A stretch of 36,078 nucleotides of DNA from Dyella sp. ASV24 (GCF_016428905.1 NZ_JAELTQ010000039.1:1-36078); one strand, 5' to 3'. Positions 8,408 through 16,635 are shown, counted from the stretch's first letter. Translations and numbers: made by a program. Notes: generated by a model not told the origin, from the sequence alone.

Positions 8408-9334
8408 TCAGCGCTGGCGCGCGACAGTCCCGTCAGAACTGTCTGGCAAGGCTGCCAGGGCCTCATCATACAAACTAAGCTCGGTTGCCATACCCACCGT
8501 GCAGCTGACCGCCGCCAGCGCGGCCAACGCCAGCCAGCCCTGATCGAAGCTCATCAGCAGCAGTGCCACGCAGGGCACGGCATAAACCAGCAGGGCGGCG
8601 AGGAAGCGCCCCGGCTGCAGTTCGAGGCGCCCCCGTGGGGTCTGGGCCCGTTGTAGCGCCGCCTGCCAACGCAGGCTTTCCACCAGGCCACGCAGCAGCG
8701 CCAGCACCAGCAGGCCGACGATCCAGGCCATGGGATGCAAGCCAGCCGTGTCGGTATCCTGACCGGCAGCGCACAGCCAAAGCCATAGCCCGCCGCCGTA
8801 AGTGGCAGATACCACGCGGCTCAGCGGCAATTGGGTGGCAAGGTGATGATCGATACCCGGTGCCTGCCGACGGGCATCGGCGTAGGCCGCAATGATCAGG
8901 CTGCACAGGCTGCACAACGCCATGGCCGCCCCCGAGAGACGGGTGGCCCAGAATGTATTGTCCCCGCGAGCCAGTCCAGCCACGGCAAGCACGGGCAGGC
9001 CGCAGGCCAGCGCGATCAAGGCATCACGTGTGGGCCTTGAGCCCTTTTCGATGATCCAGCCATGCCAGTGCGGCATCCAGCGTGACTGGGCACAGGCCGC
9101 CATCACACCCAGCGCGATCAGTAATACGCCCAGCGCAATCGGCACGAGGACATCACCGCGTCCATCCGGATAGACCCCCACGGCCAGCGCCAGCCCCAAC
9201 ACCATCCACAAACCGAACCCATCGAAGCCGGCGACATGAAGCAGCGTGGCCGGCAATGGACGTGGCCGCGCCCGCAAGGGAGCGTGTCCGTAGTCCGTTG
9301 TGTCGGTCTGTTGAGGGGATTGTCGCGGCTTCAT
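8408..9334 (-). CDS. Polytopic inner-membrane protein, unrecognised family
   Basis: The 308-residue protein has about eight hydrophobic segments spread from residue 30 to 290, with basic loops between them (for example MLHVAGFDGFGLW-type, then ALIALACGLPVLAVAGL and FLAALLVYAVPCVALLL). No catalytic or transporter signature is recognised. The start MKPRQSP at 9334 is preferred over an ATG at 9370, but neither has a strong ribosome site. It is divergent from the WYL-type regulator gene, which may control it. No function is proposed. Confidence 0.75.
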   Translation of the reverse strand: MKPRQSPQQTDTTDYGHAPLRARPRPLPATLLHVAGFDGFGLWMVLGLALAVGVYPDGRGDVLVPIALGVLLIALGVMAACAQSRWMPHWHGWIIEKGSRPTRDALIALACGLPVLAVAGLARGDNTFWATRLSGAAMALCSLCSLIIAAYADARRQAPGIDHHLATQLPLSRVVSATYGGGLWLWLCAAGQDTDTAGLHPMAWIVGLLVLALLRGLVESLRWQAALQRAQTPRGRLELQPGRFLAALLVYAVPCVALLLMSFDQGWLALAALAAVSCTVGMATELSLYDEALAALPDSSDGTVARQR

Positions 9335-9477
9335 GAGCGTGGTGTCTTTTATACGTGAAGGGTAGATCACGCGCGCGTGACTGTGGCGTGGTCTTACTGA
9401 ATTTCATCGTCAAGTGGACTTGCGGCTGCCGCCAACCGTGCGCATGCTACGCGGAGGCAGCCGTCGAAAGTCATTTC

Positions 9478-10458
9478 ATGGATCGTTACGAGCGCATTCT
9501 CACCCTGCACCGACTGCTCAAGTCGGCGCATTACCCTGTGCCTCTGCCTCGTCTGATGGACGAACTGGAGTGCTCGCGAGCGACGCTTTACCGCGACGTT
9601 GCATTTCTGCGCGACGCGCTTGGCGCGCCGATCGAGAGCGCAGGCGGTGAACACGCTGCGTTCCGCTACGCAGTGGGCGAAGGCGAGCGTTTCGAGTTGC
9701 CGGGCCTGTGGCTGACATCCGATGAACTGGCGGCGTTGCTGGCCCTCAACGAACTGATCGGCCGCAGCGGACCCGGCGTGCTCGCCGGCGCGCTCGCGCC
9801 GTTCAAGGCGCGCATCGAACACTTGCTGTCCGACCAGGGCACCGGCAAGACTCTGCCGATCGAACGCATCCGTGTCATTGCCTGGGGTGAGCGCAAGCTC
9901 GACCAACAGGTGTTCCGCGTGGTGGCTGGCTCGGTGCTCGAGCGCAAGCAGCTGCGTTTCCGCTATCGGGCGCGCACCACCAATTCGGATAGTCATCGCC
10001 GCGTATCGCCGCAACGCCTGACGCACTATCGCGACAACTGGTACCTCGATGTGTGGGACCACGACCGCGAAGCGCTGCGCAGCTTTGCGGTGGATCGCAT
10101 CGCCGAGCCGCAGGCGCTTGAAGAGGCTGCGCGCGACGTACCCGAGCAGGAACTCAACGACGCGCTGGCGTCGAGCTACGGCATCTTCGCGGGCAAGCCC
10201 AAGGCATGGGCCACGCTGCGCTTCTCGCAGCACGCCGCGCGCTGGGTGGCGGACGAGCACTGGCACTCGCAGCAGAAGGGCGAGTGGCTGCCGGATGGCC
10301 GCTACGAGCTGCAGGTGCCTTATTCCAATTCCAAGGAACTGCTGATGGACGTACTCAAGTACGGACCAGACGCGGAAGTCGTGGCGCCGTTGTCGCTGCG
10401 CGAGGAAATGAAGATCCAGCTGCAACTGGCGCTGGGTGGTTATCAGGGCGAGAAGTGA
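9478..10458 (+). CDS. YafY-family transcriptional regulator (HTH + WYL domain)
   Basis: The protein has 326 residues. An N-terminal winged helix-turn-helix (residues 1-60, MDRYERILTLHRLL through CSRATLYRDVAFL) is followed by a WYL domain (about 150-240, with NWYLDVWD as the WYL motif) and a C-terminal WCX extension. WYL domains bind ligands, including nucleotides or nucleic acid, and occur in regulators of stress, DNA-damage and defence systems. The start at 9478 matches the family N-terminus; the longer frame upstream lacks homology. Neighbours are the divergent membrane protein gene (143 bases away) and a patatin gene downstream, so control of the membrane protein is possible but unproven. 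Confidence 0.9.
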   Translation: MDRYERILTLHRLLKSAHYPVPLPRLMDELECSRATLYRDVAFLRDALGAPIESAGGEHAAFRYAVGEGERFELPGLWLTSDELAALLALNELIGRSGPGVLAGALAPFKARIEHLLSDQGTGKTLPIERIRVIAWGERKLDQQVFRVVAGSVLERKQLRFRYRARTTNSDSHRRVSPQRLTHYRDNWYLDVWDHDREALRSFAVDRIAEPQALEEAARDVPEQELNDALASSYGIFAGKPKAWATLRFSQHAARWVADEHWHSQQKGEWLPDGRYELQVPYSNSKELLMDVLKYGPDAEVVAPLSLREEMKIQLQLALGGYQGEK

Positions 10459-10543
10459 GTAAATAGGCGTACGGCTCGGGAGAAAGCGTTGAAGCGCTCT
10501 CTCGCAGCTCACTCCTTTCCACTCGTTTCTCGCCATATCACTC

Positions 10544-11503
10544 ATGAGCACCACTGAGATCGCCGATCCCTCGACGCTTCCGGCCGACGCTGTCGCCACC
10601 AGAAAACCGACCGTCGCGCTCGCGCTTGGTTCCGGAGGCGCAAAAGGTTTGGCGCATATCGGCGCCATTGAGGAGATCGAAGCGCACGGTTACCAGATCG
10701 TCGCCATTGCGGGCACGTCCATGGGCGCGCTTATTGGCGGCGTCTATGCCATGGGCAAGCTGGGCATCTACCGCGACTGGGTTTGCTCGCTGGCCAAGAT
10801 GGACGTGCTCAAGCTGGTCGATTGGACGCTATCCGGCGGCGGCCTCATCAAAGGTGAACGCATCATCGAGACGATGCGTGGCCTGATTGGCGACGCTGCC
10901 ATCGAAGATCTGCCGCTGGCCTATACCGCCGTGGCGACCGATCTGGATCGCGAACGCGAAGTTTGGCTCACGCGCGGTTCGCTGTTCGATGCGATCCGTG
11001 CCTCCATCGCCATTCCCACCGTCTTCCGCCCGCAGGTACTGTCGGAGCGTCGGCTGATCGACGGCGGCCTGCTTAATCCCGTGCCGGTCACGCCATTGAT
11101 CCGCGAACCAGCGGACTACCTGTTTGCGGTGAGCATGGACGGCCCACCCGACGCAGGCGCACCCGACGAAGTGGCCGCCACGCCAACGGCAGACAACGAC
11201 AGCTATCGCTCGCGCATCGGCGGGTTCATCGGCAAGCTGATGCCGCACGGCACTGACAAGCCGCGCGAGCCGGGCATGCTGGAACTGCTCATGCAGTCGA
11301 TGGACCTGATGCAGGCCAATCTTTCACGCCTGCGCCTGGCAGCCTACGAGCCGGACCTGCTGATCCGCATGCCACGCAACGTCGCCACGGTTTACGAGTT
11401 CTACCGCGCCACGGAGCTGATCGAGTTGGGTCGTAAGCAGGCCCGTGAAGCCCTGGCTAACTGGCGACCTGCGCACGCTGGCCAGTTCACTGGCCGACCG
11501 TAA
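10544..11503 (+). CDS. Patatin-like phospholipase, RssA type
   Basis: The 319-residue putative lipid acyl hydrolase has the full set of patatin motifs: oxyanion GSGGAKGLAH, nucleophile Ser59 in GTSMG, and catalytic Asp173 in LIDGGLLNPVP, giving a Ser-Asp dyad. There is no signal peptide, so it acts on the cytosolic side. It follows the WYL regulator gene by 85 bases on the same strand, a gap that contains a weak inverted repeat (GAGAAAGCG/CGCTCTCTC). It ends 4 bases before the convergent DUF488 gene. A second patatin, fused to a cyclic-nucleotide-binding domain, lies at 23961. Its natural lipid substrate is unknown. Confidence 0.92.
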   Translation: MSTTEIADPSTLPADAVATRKPTVALALGSGGAKGLAHIGAIEEIEAHGYQIVAIAGTSMGALIGGVYAMGKLGIYRDWVCSLAKMDVLKLVDWTLSGGGLIKGERIIETMRGLIGDAAIEDLPLAYTAVATDLDREREVWLTRGSLFDAIRASIAIPTVFRPQVLSERRLIDGGLLNPVPVTPLIREPADYLFAVSMDGPPDAGAPDEVAATPTADNDSYRSRIGGFIGKLMPHGTDKPREPGMLELLMQSMDLMQANLSRLRLAAYEPDLLIRMPRNVATVYEFYRATELIELGRKQAREALANWRPAHAGQFTGRP

Positions 11504-11507
11504 CGCA

Positions 11508-11873
11508 TCAGTACGCGTGTTCCTTTAGCAAGACATCGAGATAGCACTTCAGCGCCACGGCGTTGTTGTGTTCCTCGTCGTGCGCGCCAAACAACAACGT
11601 CACCCGGTGACGCGCTGCCTGCGTGAGCAATGGCCGCCAGTACTCGGCAACCGCATCAAGCTCCGACGCATAACGGTGGCGGAAAGTGTCCCAGCGCGCG
11701 GGATCGTGGCCAAACCATTTGCGCAGGGCGGTGGAGGGCGCCAGCTCTTTGCTCCATGCATCGAGCGCCGCATCGTCCTTCTTCAGGCCTCGCGGCCACA
11801 AGCGATCCACCAGGACCCGATAACCGTCGCTCTTGGCGGGCGGTTCATAGATGCGCTTAACAGCGATGCTCAT
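11508..11873 (-). CDS. DUF488 family protein (YeaO-like)
   Basis: The 121-residue protein belongs to the YeaO branch of DUF488, recognised by VKRIYEPPAKSDGYRVLVDRLWPRG, here seen as KRIYEPP and VLVDRLWPRG, then LRKWFGHDPARW and a C-terminal LLFGAHDEEHNNA. The start MSIAVKRIY at 11873 follows a GGAGG about 11 bases upstream. An upstream in-frame ATG would add residues without homology. It ends 4 bases from the convergent patatin stop. Biochemical function is unknown. Confidence 0.88.
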   Translation of the reverse strand: MSIAVKRIYEPPAKSDGYRVLVDRLWPRGLKKDDAALDAWSKELAPSTALRKWFGHDPARWDTFRHRYASELDAVAEYWRPLLTQAARHRVTLLFGAHDEEHNNAVALKCYLDVLLKEHAY

Positions 11874-11983
11874 GGGCGGGCGGCCTCCCGAAGCAAGAAT
11901 CATCAGCATACGCCGATGAAACGCTTGTCGAAGGCCGCTTGTTCATAGAAGCGCGTCTAGCGCACTTCAGCAGAGAGTGAAAC

Positions 11984-12700
11984 TCAGATCTCTTCGACCT
12001 GGGTCACCTTGCCACGGCGCATCAACCACGCCACGCCACGCAGATCGGCAATACCCACCCACAGGCGGTCGAGCATGCCGTACTTGGACGTGCCCGCCGT
12101 ACGCGGGCGATGACCCACCGGCACGCTGTTGCTTTGGAAACCCGCGCGTTTCACCAGCGCCGGCAGATAGCGGTGCATGTGATCGAAGTAGGGCAGGCGC
12201 ATGAACACATCACGATCGAACAGCTTGAGACCGCAGCCGGTGTCGGGCGTGGAATCCTTGAGCATGCGCGAACGCACGGCGTTAGCGATCTTCGAGGAGA
12301 TGCGCTTGTTGAAACTGTCGCGACGCGTGGTGCGCCAGCCGGCGAACAGGCGAACATCCGGCGTGCTCTTATCGCGCTGGGCAAGCAGCTTGGGGATGTC
12401 GGCGGGATCGTTCTGCCCATCACCATCGAGCGTGGCGATCCACGGCGAACGCGCGGCACGCACACCGTTCCACACGGCCGTGCTCTGGCCACTGCGGGTC
12501 AGGTGGCGAACGATGCGCAGCTCGGGATACTTCGACTTTTCCGCCGCCAGCACGGCCACGCTGTCATCGCTGGAGTCGTCGTCCACGTACACGACCTCGA
12601 AATCGACCTTGCCACGCAGGGCGGCGGCGATCTCGGCAAGCAGCGGCGGGATGTTGTCGCGCTCGTTGAATACAGGCACGACGACGGACAGTTGGGGCAT
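11984..12700 (-). CDS. GT2 glycosyltransferase, dolichol-phosphate-mannosyltransferase type
   Basis: The 238-residue GT-A-fold transferase probably links a sugar from a nucleotide donor to a polyprenyl phosphate. It starts LSVVVPVFNERDNIPPLL and shows the nucleotide-binding VDDDSSDDS at about residues 40-48 and the metal-binding TLDGDGQNDP (the DPM1/ArnC signature). There are no C-terminal membrane helices, unlike ArnC, so it resembles the soluble DPM1 subtype. The gene lies alone, 110 bases before the DUF488 gene and after the repeat island; no glycan-assembly genes are adjacent. Donor and acceptor cannot be inferred. Confidence 0.88.
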   Translation of the reverse strand: MPQLSVVVPVFNERDNIPPLLAEIAAALRGKVDFEVVYVDDDSSDDSVAVLAAEKSKYPELRIVRHLTRSGQSTAVWNGVRAARSPWIATLDGDGQNDPADIPKLLAQRDKSTPDVRLFAGWRTTRRDSFNKRISSKIANAVRSRMLKDSTPDTGCGLKLFDRDVFMRLPYFDHMHRYLPALVKRAGFQSNSVPVGHRPRTAGTSKYGMLDRLWVGIADLRGVAWLMRRGKVTQVEEI

Positions 12701-12878
12701 GGGGAGGGCCTTGTCTTGAACGGGGGGGCGCGAGGCGCCAGGGCGTTATTCTAGTGGGTGGAGGGCTTGGCGTCAGGGGCGGGGGATGGCGACGGTGTCG
12801 CGGCGGGGATCGCGAACGTTGGGGTGGCTGTCTTTTTCCCGCTCTCGAGGCGTTGGCGAGCGCGCTGGTCCTTGCTCC

Positions 12879-13155
12879 CTCTCCCCTCCGGGGAGAGTGT
12901 CGGGGTGAGGGGTGGGTGCTCGCCTTACCGTTTCGATGAAACCGTCACCCCGGCGCAGGCCGGGGTCCAGTTTCTGTAGTGGCCGGAGGTCACCTCAGGC
13001 GTTACGGCGATCTGGCCGCTTACGCAGCGGGCGTTTCGATCGTCTGCCGACGCTCGAGTCACTTTTCTTTTGCTGGCCCAAAAGATCCCACGGGGACTAG
13101 CTTCGCGTCGAAAGTAACCCAAAGAAAATGGCCATAAGGCCAACGCCCGCAGCAT
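12879..13155 (-). repeat. Mosaic intergenic repeat, copy C
   Basis: This is the reverse-orientation copy. It begins with an 8-bp stem CTCTCCCC/GGGGAGAG (12879-12897) and the 'gtgctcgcctta' module, passes through a GCGCAGGC-containing hairpin and ends with a 149-bp block (13007-13155). That block matches 35904-36052 with only two mismatches by eye. Relative to copies A and B it carries an extra segment of about 30 bases between the TCTTTTG/CAAAAGA hairpin and the AAAGTAACCCAAAGAAA module. Confidence 0.8.
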
Positions 13156-13543
13156 GACCTTGGAATAAGCCCGATCGGCTGAGGAATCGTGTGGCTTGGC
13201 AACCTCCACCTCGACACAGCGGGTACGCCGGAGCGCTTCGCAACGCGCCGATGCGGAGAGGACTTAAAGCAGGCCGCGCTACGCTTCCCGATCGCTGAGG
13301 CTAGGGAAGGAGGACGCTACGCTTCCCGACCGGTGGGAAGAACTCGCTACCTAACGGCATCGCTTTTCTCTTCCGTCTTGGCTTTGTGCACTTAGAGCAG
13401 AAGCAACGCGACCCGCCGCGATGCGATGTGCAGCGCAGCTGCACGAGCCGTGAGCTTGATGCTTTTGATCTTCCGGGCCCCGTATGAGGCGGCGGGCGGG
13501 TGGAGATAAGGCCCGCAGGGGTGGCTGGCATGGATGCCAGTCA

Positions 13544-13872
13544 CTTTTCGCCGGGGCAGGATGCCCCGTCGAAAAGCCCGGAACCCGACCGCGTACCTAT
13601 CGGGCTTCTGCCCGATAGGCGCCGATTCCGGGGGGCCCTTTCTTTGGGTTACTTTTCTTTGGGCAAGCAAAGAAAAGTGACCCGGCCTCCGGCAGGAGGT
13701 CGGAACGCCCGCTGCGTAAGCGGCCAAGTCGCCGCCACGCGACAATCAAACACCGAGGCTCTGGACCCCGGCCTGCGCCGGGGTGACGGTTTCATCGAAA
13801 CCATAAGGCGAGCACCCGACCTTTACCCCCTTCTCAGGGCTCATCCCAACCCTCTCCCCGCAGGGGAGAGGG
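13544..13872 (+). repeat. Mosaic intergenic repeat, copy B
   Basis: The forward-orientation copy starts with a compound hairpin (CTTTTCG/CGAAAAG outside and GGGGCA/TGCCCC inside, 13544-13576). It carries the 11-bp inverted repeat at 13651-13661 and 13668-13678, and ends with a perfect 10-bp stem CCCTCTCCCC/GGGGAGAGGG around GCA (13850-13872). That last hairpin is about 60 bases past the parB stop and is a candidate end of the parAB transcript, although it lacks a T-run. Positions 13553-13749 align with 1-195. Confidence 0.8.
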
Positions 13873-13930
13873 AGCAGACTCGCGGCCCCAGATTCGCGGC
13901 CGCGACCAAGCAACCAACAGAAAACTCGCC

Positions 13931-14803
13931 TCAGCGAATCTTCCCCAAAATCCCATCCAGCTCATCATTGCTGTGATAGTGAATCACCAACTTCCCCTTG
14001 CCCCCACGCCCCTGCGCCAGTTCCACGCGGGTAGCAAAACGCTCACCCAACTCGCGCTCCAGAGCGTCAACATTGGGATCGCGCGAAGGCGCGCTCTTGG
14101 CCTTCCCCTTCGGCGCAGTCTGCGCACGGCGCGCATGCTCTTCCAGTTCGCGCACGCTCCAACCATGGCGGGAAGCTTCCAGCGCCAGGCCTTCAGCCAT
14201 GCTCTCAGGCAGCGTAATCAGGCAGCGGGCATGGCCCATCTCCAGCTTGCCTTCGTCGAGCAGGCGCTTGATGGAGACCGGCAGCTCGGTGAGACGTAGC
14301 AGGTTGGACACAGCTGCGCGCGAGCGGCCCACGGCGTCGGCGGCCTGCTGGTGGGTAAGGTCGAAATCGTCGATCAGACGCTTGAGCGCGTCGGCTTCTT
14401 CCAGCGGAGTAAGGTCCTGGCGCTGGATGTTTTCGATCAACGCCATGGCCGGCACGGCCACTTCCGGCACGTCCTTCACCAGCGCGGGAAGTTCGGACAG
14501 CTGCGCACGCTGTGCCGCGCGCCAACGGCGTTCGCCGGCGATCAGCTCGAACTGGTTCTTGCCGATCTCACGCACCACCACCGGCTGGATGAGACCCTGC
14601 GCGCGGATGGAGGCTGCCAGTTCATCCAGCGCTTCGTCGTTCCAATGGCGGCGCGGCTGGTATTTGCCCGGCTGGATATGGTGGATGGGCAGAGTGCGCA
14701 GTTCACCTTCCTGCTCCAATACCGAGGGCTTGCCGGGTTCGTCGTTGCCGCTCAGCAGCACATCGAGCCCACGTCCCAGGCCCCGTTTTTTCGCAGCGGA
14801 CAT
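13931..14803 (-). CDS. parB: Chromosome-partitioning protein ParB
   Basis: The 290-residue CTP-dependent clamp loads at parS sites and spreads on origin-proximal DNA. It begins KKRGLGRGLDVLLSG. It has the ParB/Srx domain (about 35-125) with the CTP-binding motif GERRWRAAQRA, a helix-turn-helix region HQQAADAVGRSRAAVSNLL (about 160-180) and a C-terminal dimerisation domain. A good AGGAG precedes the start, and only two bases separate it from the parA stop, so expression is coupled. No consensus parS is seen in this window. The usual chromosomal order rsmG-parA-parB is preserved. Confidence 0.97.
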   Translation of the reverse strand: MSAAKKRGLGRGLDVLLSGNDEPGKPSVLEQEGELRTLPIHHIQPGKYQPRRHWNDEALDELAASIRAQGLIQPVVVREIGKNQFELIAGERRWRAAQRAQLSELPALVKDVPEVAVPAMALIENIQRQDLTPLEEADALKRLIDDFDLTHQQAADAVGRSRAAVSNLLRLTELPVSIKRLLDEGKLEMGHARCLITLPESMAEGLALEASRHGWSVRELEEHARRAQTAPKGKAKSAPSRDPNVDALERELGERFATRVELAQGRGGKGKLVIHYHSNDELDGILGKIR

Positions 14804-14805
14804 GC

Positions 14806-15672
14806 TTACTCCTGATGGATATCGACGACGTCGTCGAGCGTCTCGTCTGAATCGGCGTGCAGCATCGGCGTGACCACGTCATGGGCCTGATCCTGCGCCG
14901 CAGCGTTCAGGCCGCGCTCGCGACGGATCATCTCGCCCGCCAGCCCGATGTACGCGATGGCGCCACGCGAGCTACGGTCGTACAGATGAATCGGCTGGCC
15001 GTGGCTGGGTGCCTCGGCGAGGCGCACGTTGCGCGGGATGATGGAGCGCAGCACTTTGTCGCCGAAGTGCGAGGTGAGCTGTGCGGACACTTCGTTGCCG
15101 AGGTTGTTGCGCACGTCGTACATGGTGCGCAGCAGGCCTTCGATCTCCAGATGCGGATTGAGGCGATGGCGCACGGCCTTCACCGTGTCGAGCAGGCTGG
15201 AGAGGCCTTCCAGCGCGAAGTATTCGCACTGCACCGGAATCAGCAAACCATTCGCCGCTGCCAGCGCGTTGAGCGTGAGCAGGTGCAGCGACGGCGGGCA
15301 GTCGATGAGGATGATGTCGTAGCGATCGGAAACTTTCGCCAGCGCGTCCTTCAGACGGCTCTCGCGCGCGATCTCGTCCATCAGCTTGAGCTCGGCGGCG
15401 GTGAGATCACCATTGCCGGGCAGCAGGTCGTACAACGCCTCGGTCTTGACGATGGCTTTGTCGATCGGCGCCTCGTCCAGCAGCACTTCGCAACCGTTGG
15501 GCTTGGCCTCGCGCTTGTCCACGCCGGACGCCATGGTTGCGTTGCCCTGCGGATCGAGATCGACAAGCAGCACCTTGCGCTTGGCGGCGGCCAGCGCGGC
15601 AGCGAGATTGACAGCGGTGGTGGTTTTGCCGACGCCGCCCTTCTGGTTGGCGACAGCGATGATGCGGGCCAT
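14806..15672 (-). CDS. parA: Chromosome-partitioning ATPase ParA (Soj)
   Basis: This 288-residue P-loop ATPase segregates chromosome origins together with ParB. Motifs are the deviant Walker A KGGVGKTTTAVN at the N-terminus, Walker A-prime VDLDPQGNAT and Walker B IDCPPSLHLLT. The C-terminus extends beyond the family core as an acidic tail (DSDETLDDVVDIHQE). The start MARIIAVANQKGG is fixed by homology, although no strong ribosome site is visible. Upstream lies rsmG, separated by 244 bases that carry a large inverted repeat, so part of the parAB expression may depend on read-through past that structure or on a local promoter. Confidence 0.97.
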   Translation of the reverse strand: MARIIAVANQKGGVGKTTTAVNLAAALAAAKRKVLLVDLDPQGNATMASGVDKREAKPNGCEVLLDEAPIDKAIVKTEALYDLLPGNGDLTAAELKLMDEIARESRLKDALAKVSDRYDIILIDCPPSLHLLTLNALAAANGLLIPVQCEYFALEGLSSLLDTVKAVRHRLNPHLEIEGLLRTMYDVRNNLGNEVSAQLTSHFGDKVLRSIIPRNVRLAEAPSHGQPIHLYDRSSRGAIAYIGLAGEMIRRERGLNAAAQDQAHDVVTPMLHADSDETLDDVVDIHQE

Positions 15673-15741
15673 GTGTCGTCGAGACCGTGAACGAGTGAAA
15701 GGGGGCTAGATTAGCAGCCTGATTCGCCGGCTGCCCGGCTT

Positions 15742-15928
15742 GGGAGGCTCTGACCTATTCCGCGATGGCGTCACCGGTTCTGTCTGGCCGCAGATGGGTG
15801 GTGCGGCGATGAAGGCAGGCTGGCCGCCTGTCGAATCGGCGCGGCGCACAGCTGCGGCCAGACAGAATCGGCCCTTCGGGTGATCCCTAGAGAGCGTGCC
15901 GCCATCGCGGAATAGGTCAGAGCCTCCC
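15742..15928. repeat. 187-bp inverted-repeat element overlapping the rsmG stop
   Basis: The two ends are 29-bp perfect inverted copies (15742-15770 and 15900-15928), starting GGGAGGCTCTGACC. An inner pair of 16-bp perfect arms TTCTGTCTGGCCGCAG (15778-15793) and its complement (15852-15867) continues the pairing. The centre holds CAGGC/GCCTG and GTGCG/CGCAC. Allowing a one-base bulge, the outer arms extend further by CTTG/CAAG. The right arm contains the last codons and the TGA stop of rsmG (15917-15919). The whole forms a long cruciform or RNA hairpin between rsmG and parA. It encodes no protein. It may be a miniature mobile element or a processing/attenuation structure. Confidence 0.85.
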
Positions 15929-16546
15929 CAAGACCACGAGATGGCGCTCGCCACCTACGTCCGGGACGTTGAGCGTATGGATCGCCCGCACCTCGAATCC
16001 GGCGGGAACACCGGGCAGTTCTTCGTCCGGATGCTTGCCCTTCATGGCCAGCCAGATGCCGTCCTTGGTCAAAAGGTGACCACCCCAGGCCAACATGTCC
16101 TCGAGGCTGGCAAAGGCGCGCGCGGTGATGCAGTCGAATTGGCCTTCCACCTCTTCCACGCGCGATTGCACGGCACGCACGTTCTCAAGTTTGAGTGAGC
16201 GGATGGCCTCGCGCAGAAAGCGGACCTTCTTGCCGTTGGAGTCGACCAGCAAGACCTGACGCTCCGGCGCCGCGATAGCCAGCGGAATACCCGGCAGCCC
16301 GGGGCCGGTGCCAAGGTCGGCGAGCGTCTGGCCCTGTACATAGGGCAGGACGGCCAGCGAATCGACCAGATGGCGGCTCACCATTTCGCCCGGATCACGG
16401 ATGGCGGTGAGGTTGTAAGTGGCGTTCCAGCGCGCGAGCAACGCCTGGTAGTCCAGCAGCCGCTCCACCGCACCGGCCGGCAACGACACACCAAGCGCAG
16501 CGATGCCGCGTTCCAGCCGGGTTTGCAGGTCGTTGCGGGATGTCAT
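15917..16546 (-). CDS. rsmG: 16S rRNA (guanine-527-N7) methyltransferase RsmG (GidB)
   Basis: The 209-residue SAM-dependent methyltransferase makes m7G527 in 16S rRNA. The SAM-binding motif is DLGTGPGLPGIPLAI, with the substrate region NLTAIRDPGEMVSRHLVDSL before it and the SNGKKVRFL motif after it. The start MTSRNDLQ at 16546 is chosen over a longer frame because it gives the usual length and has AAGG upstream. The final residues and stop codon lie inside the right arm of the 187-bp inverted repeat, so the element has shaped the C-terminus (VVLGRL). parA follows on the same strand. Confidence 0.95.
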   Translation of the reverse strand: MTSRNDLQTRLERGIAALGVSLPAGAVERLLDYQALLARWNATYNLTAIRDPGEMVSRHLVDSLAVLPYVQGQTLADLGTGPGLPGIPLAIAAPERQVLLVDSNGKKVRFLREAIRSLKLENVRAVQSRVEEVEGQFDCITARAFASLEDMLAWGGHLLTKDGIWLAMKGKHPDEELPGVPAGFEVRAIHTLNVPDVGGERHLVVLGRL

Positions 16547-16635
16547 CGGGGAAACGCCTTGATGAAACGGGGTCGCAAGTATCCGGGTGTGCCGCCCCAG
16601 ACGCCAGCTGGAAGGCCTTCGCGCCACCAAGGCCA

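Larger units (their letters stand above)
12701..13930. other. 1.2-kb gene-free repeat island between GT2 and parB
   Basis: No supported gene is present. The stretch holds mosaic repeat copy C (12879-13155, reverse orientation), a middle segment (13156-13543) and copy B (13544-13872, forward orientation). The middle segment contains two direct repeats of CGCTACGCTTCCCGA (13278 and 13313 region), an inverted repeat TGGCA/TGCCA near 13530 and mixed GC-rich sequence. Short frames here translate repeat sequence only. The promoter of the GT2 gene must lie at the left end near 12701-12760. Confidence 0.75.

Noticed and set aside
9394-10668. A 424-codon minus-strand frame opposite the WYL regulator
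   Set aside because: Antisense shadow of the regulator; no start signal and no motif.
13392-13745. Short frames in the mosaic repeats (for example 118 codons, containing KVTQRKGP)
   Set aside because: They translate the repeat modules, recur in other copies and in other frames, and carry no start signal. Similar spurious entries are common where such repeats are present.
15706-15954. An 82-codon minus-strand frame across the inverted repeat
   Set aside because: It lies within the foldback and overlaps the rsmG end; its sequence is determined by the inverted arms.
13931-16546. parS site search around parA, parB and rsmG
   Set aside because: No sequence close to TGTTTCACGTGAAACA was found by eye in the window; partial look-alikes inside genes are too poor to report.
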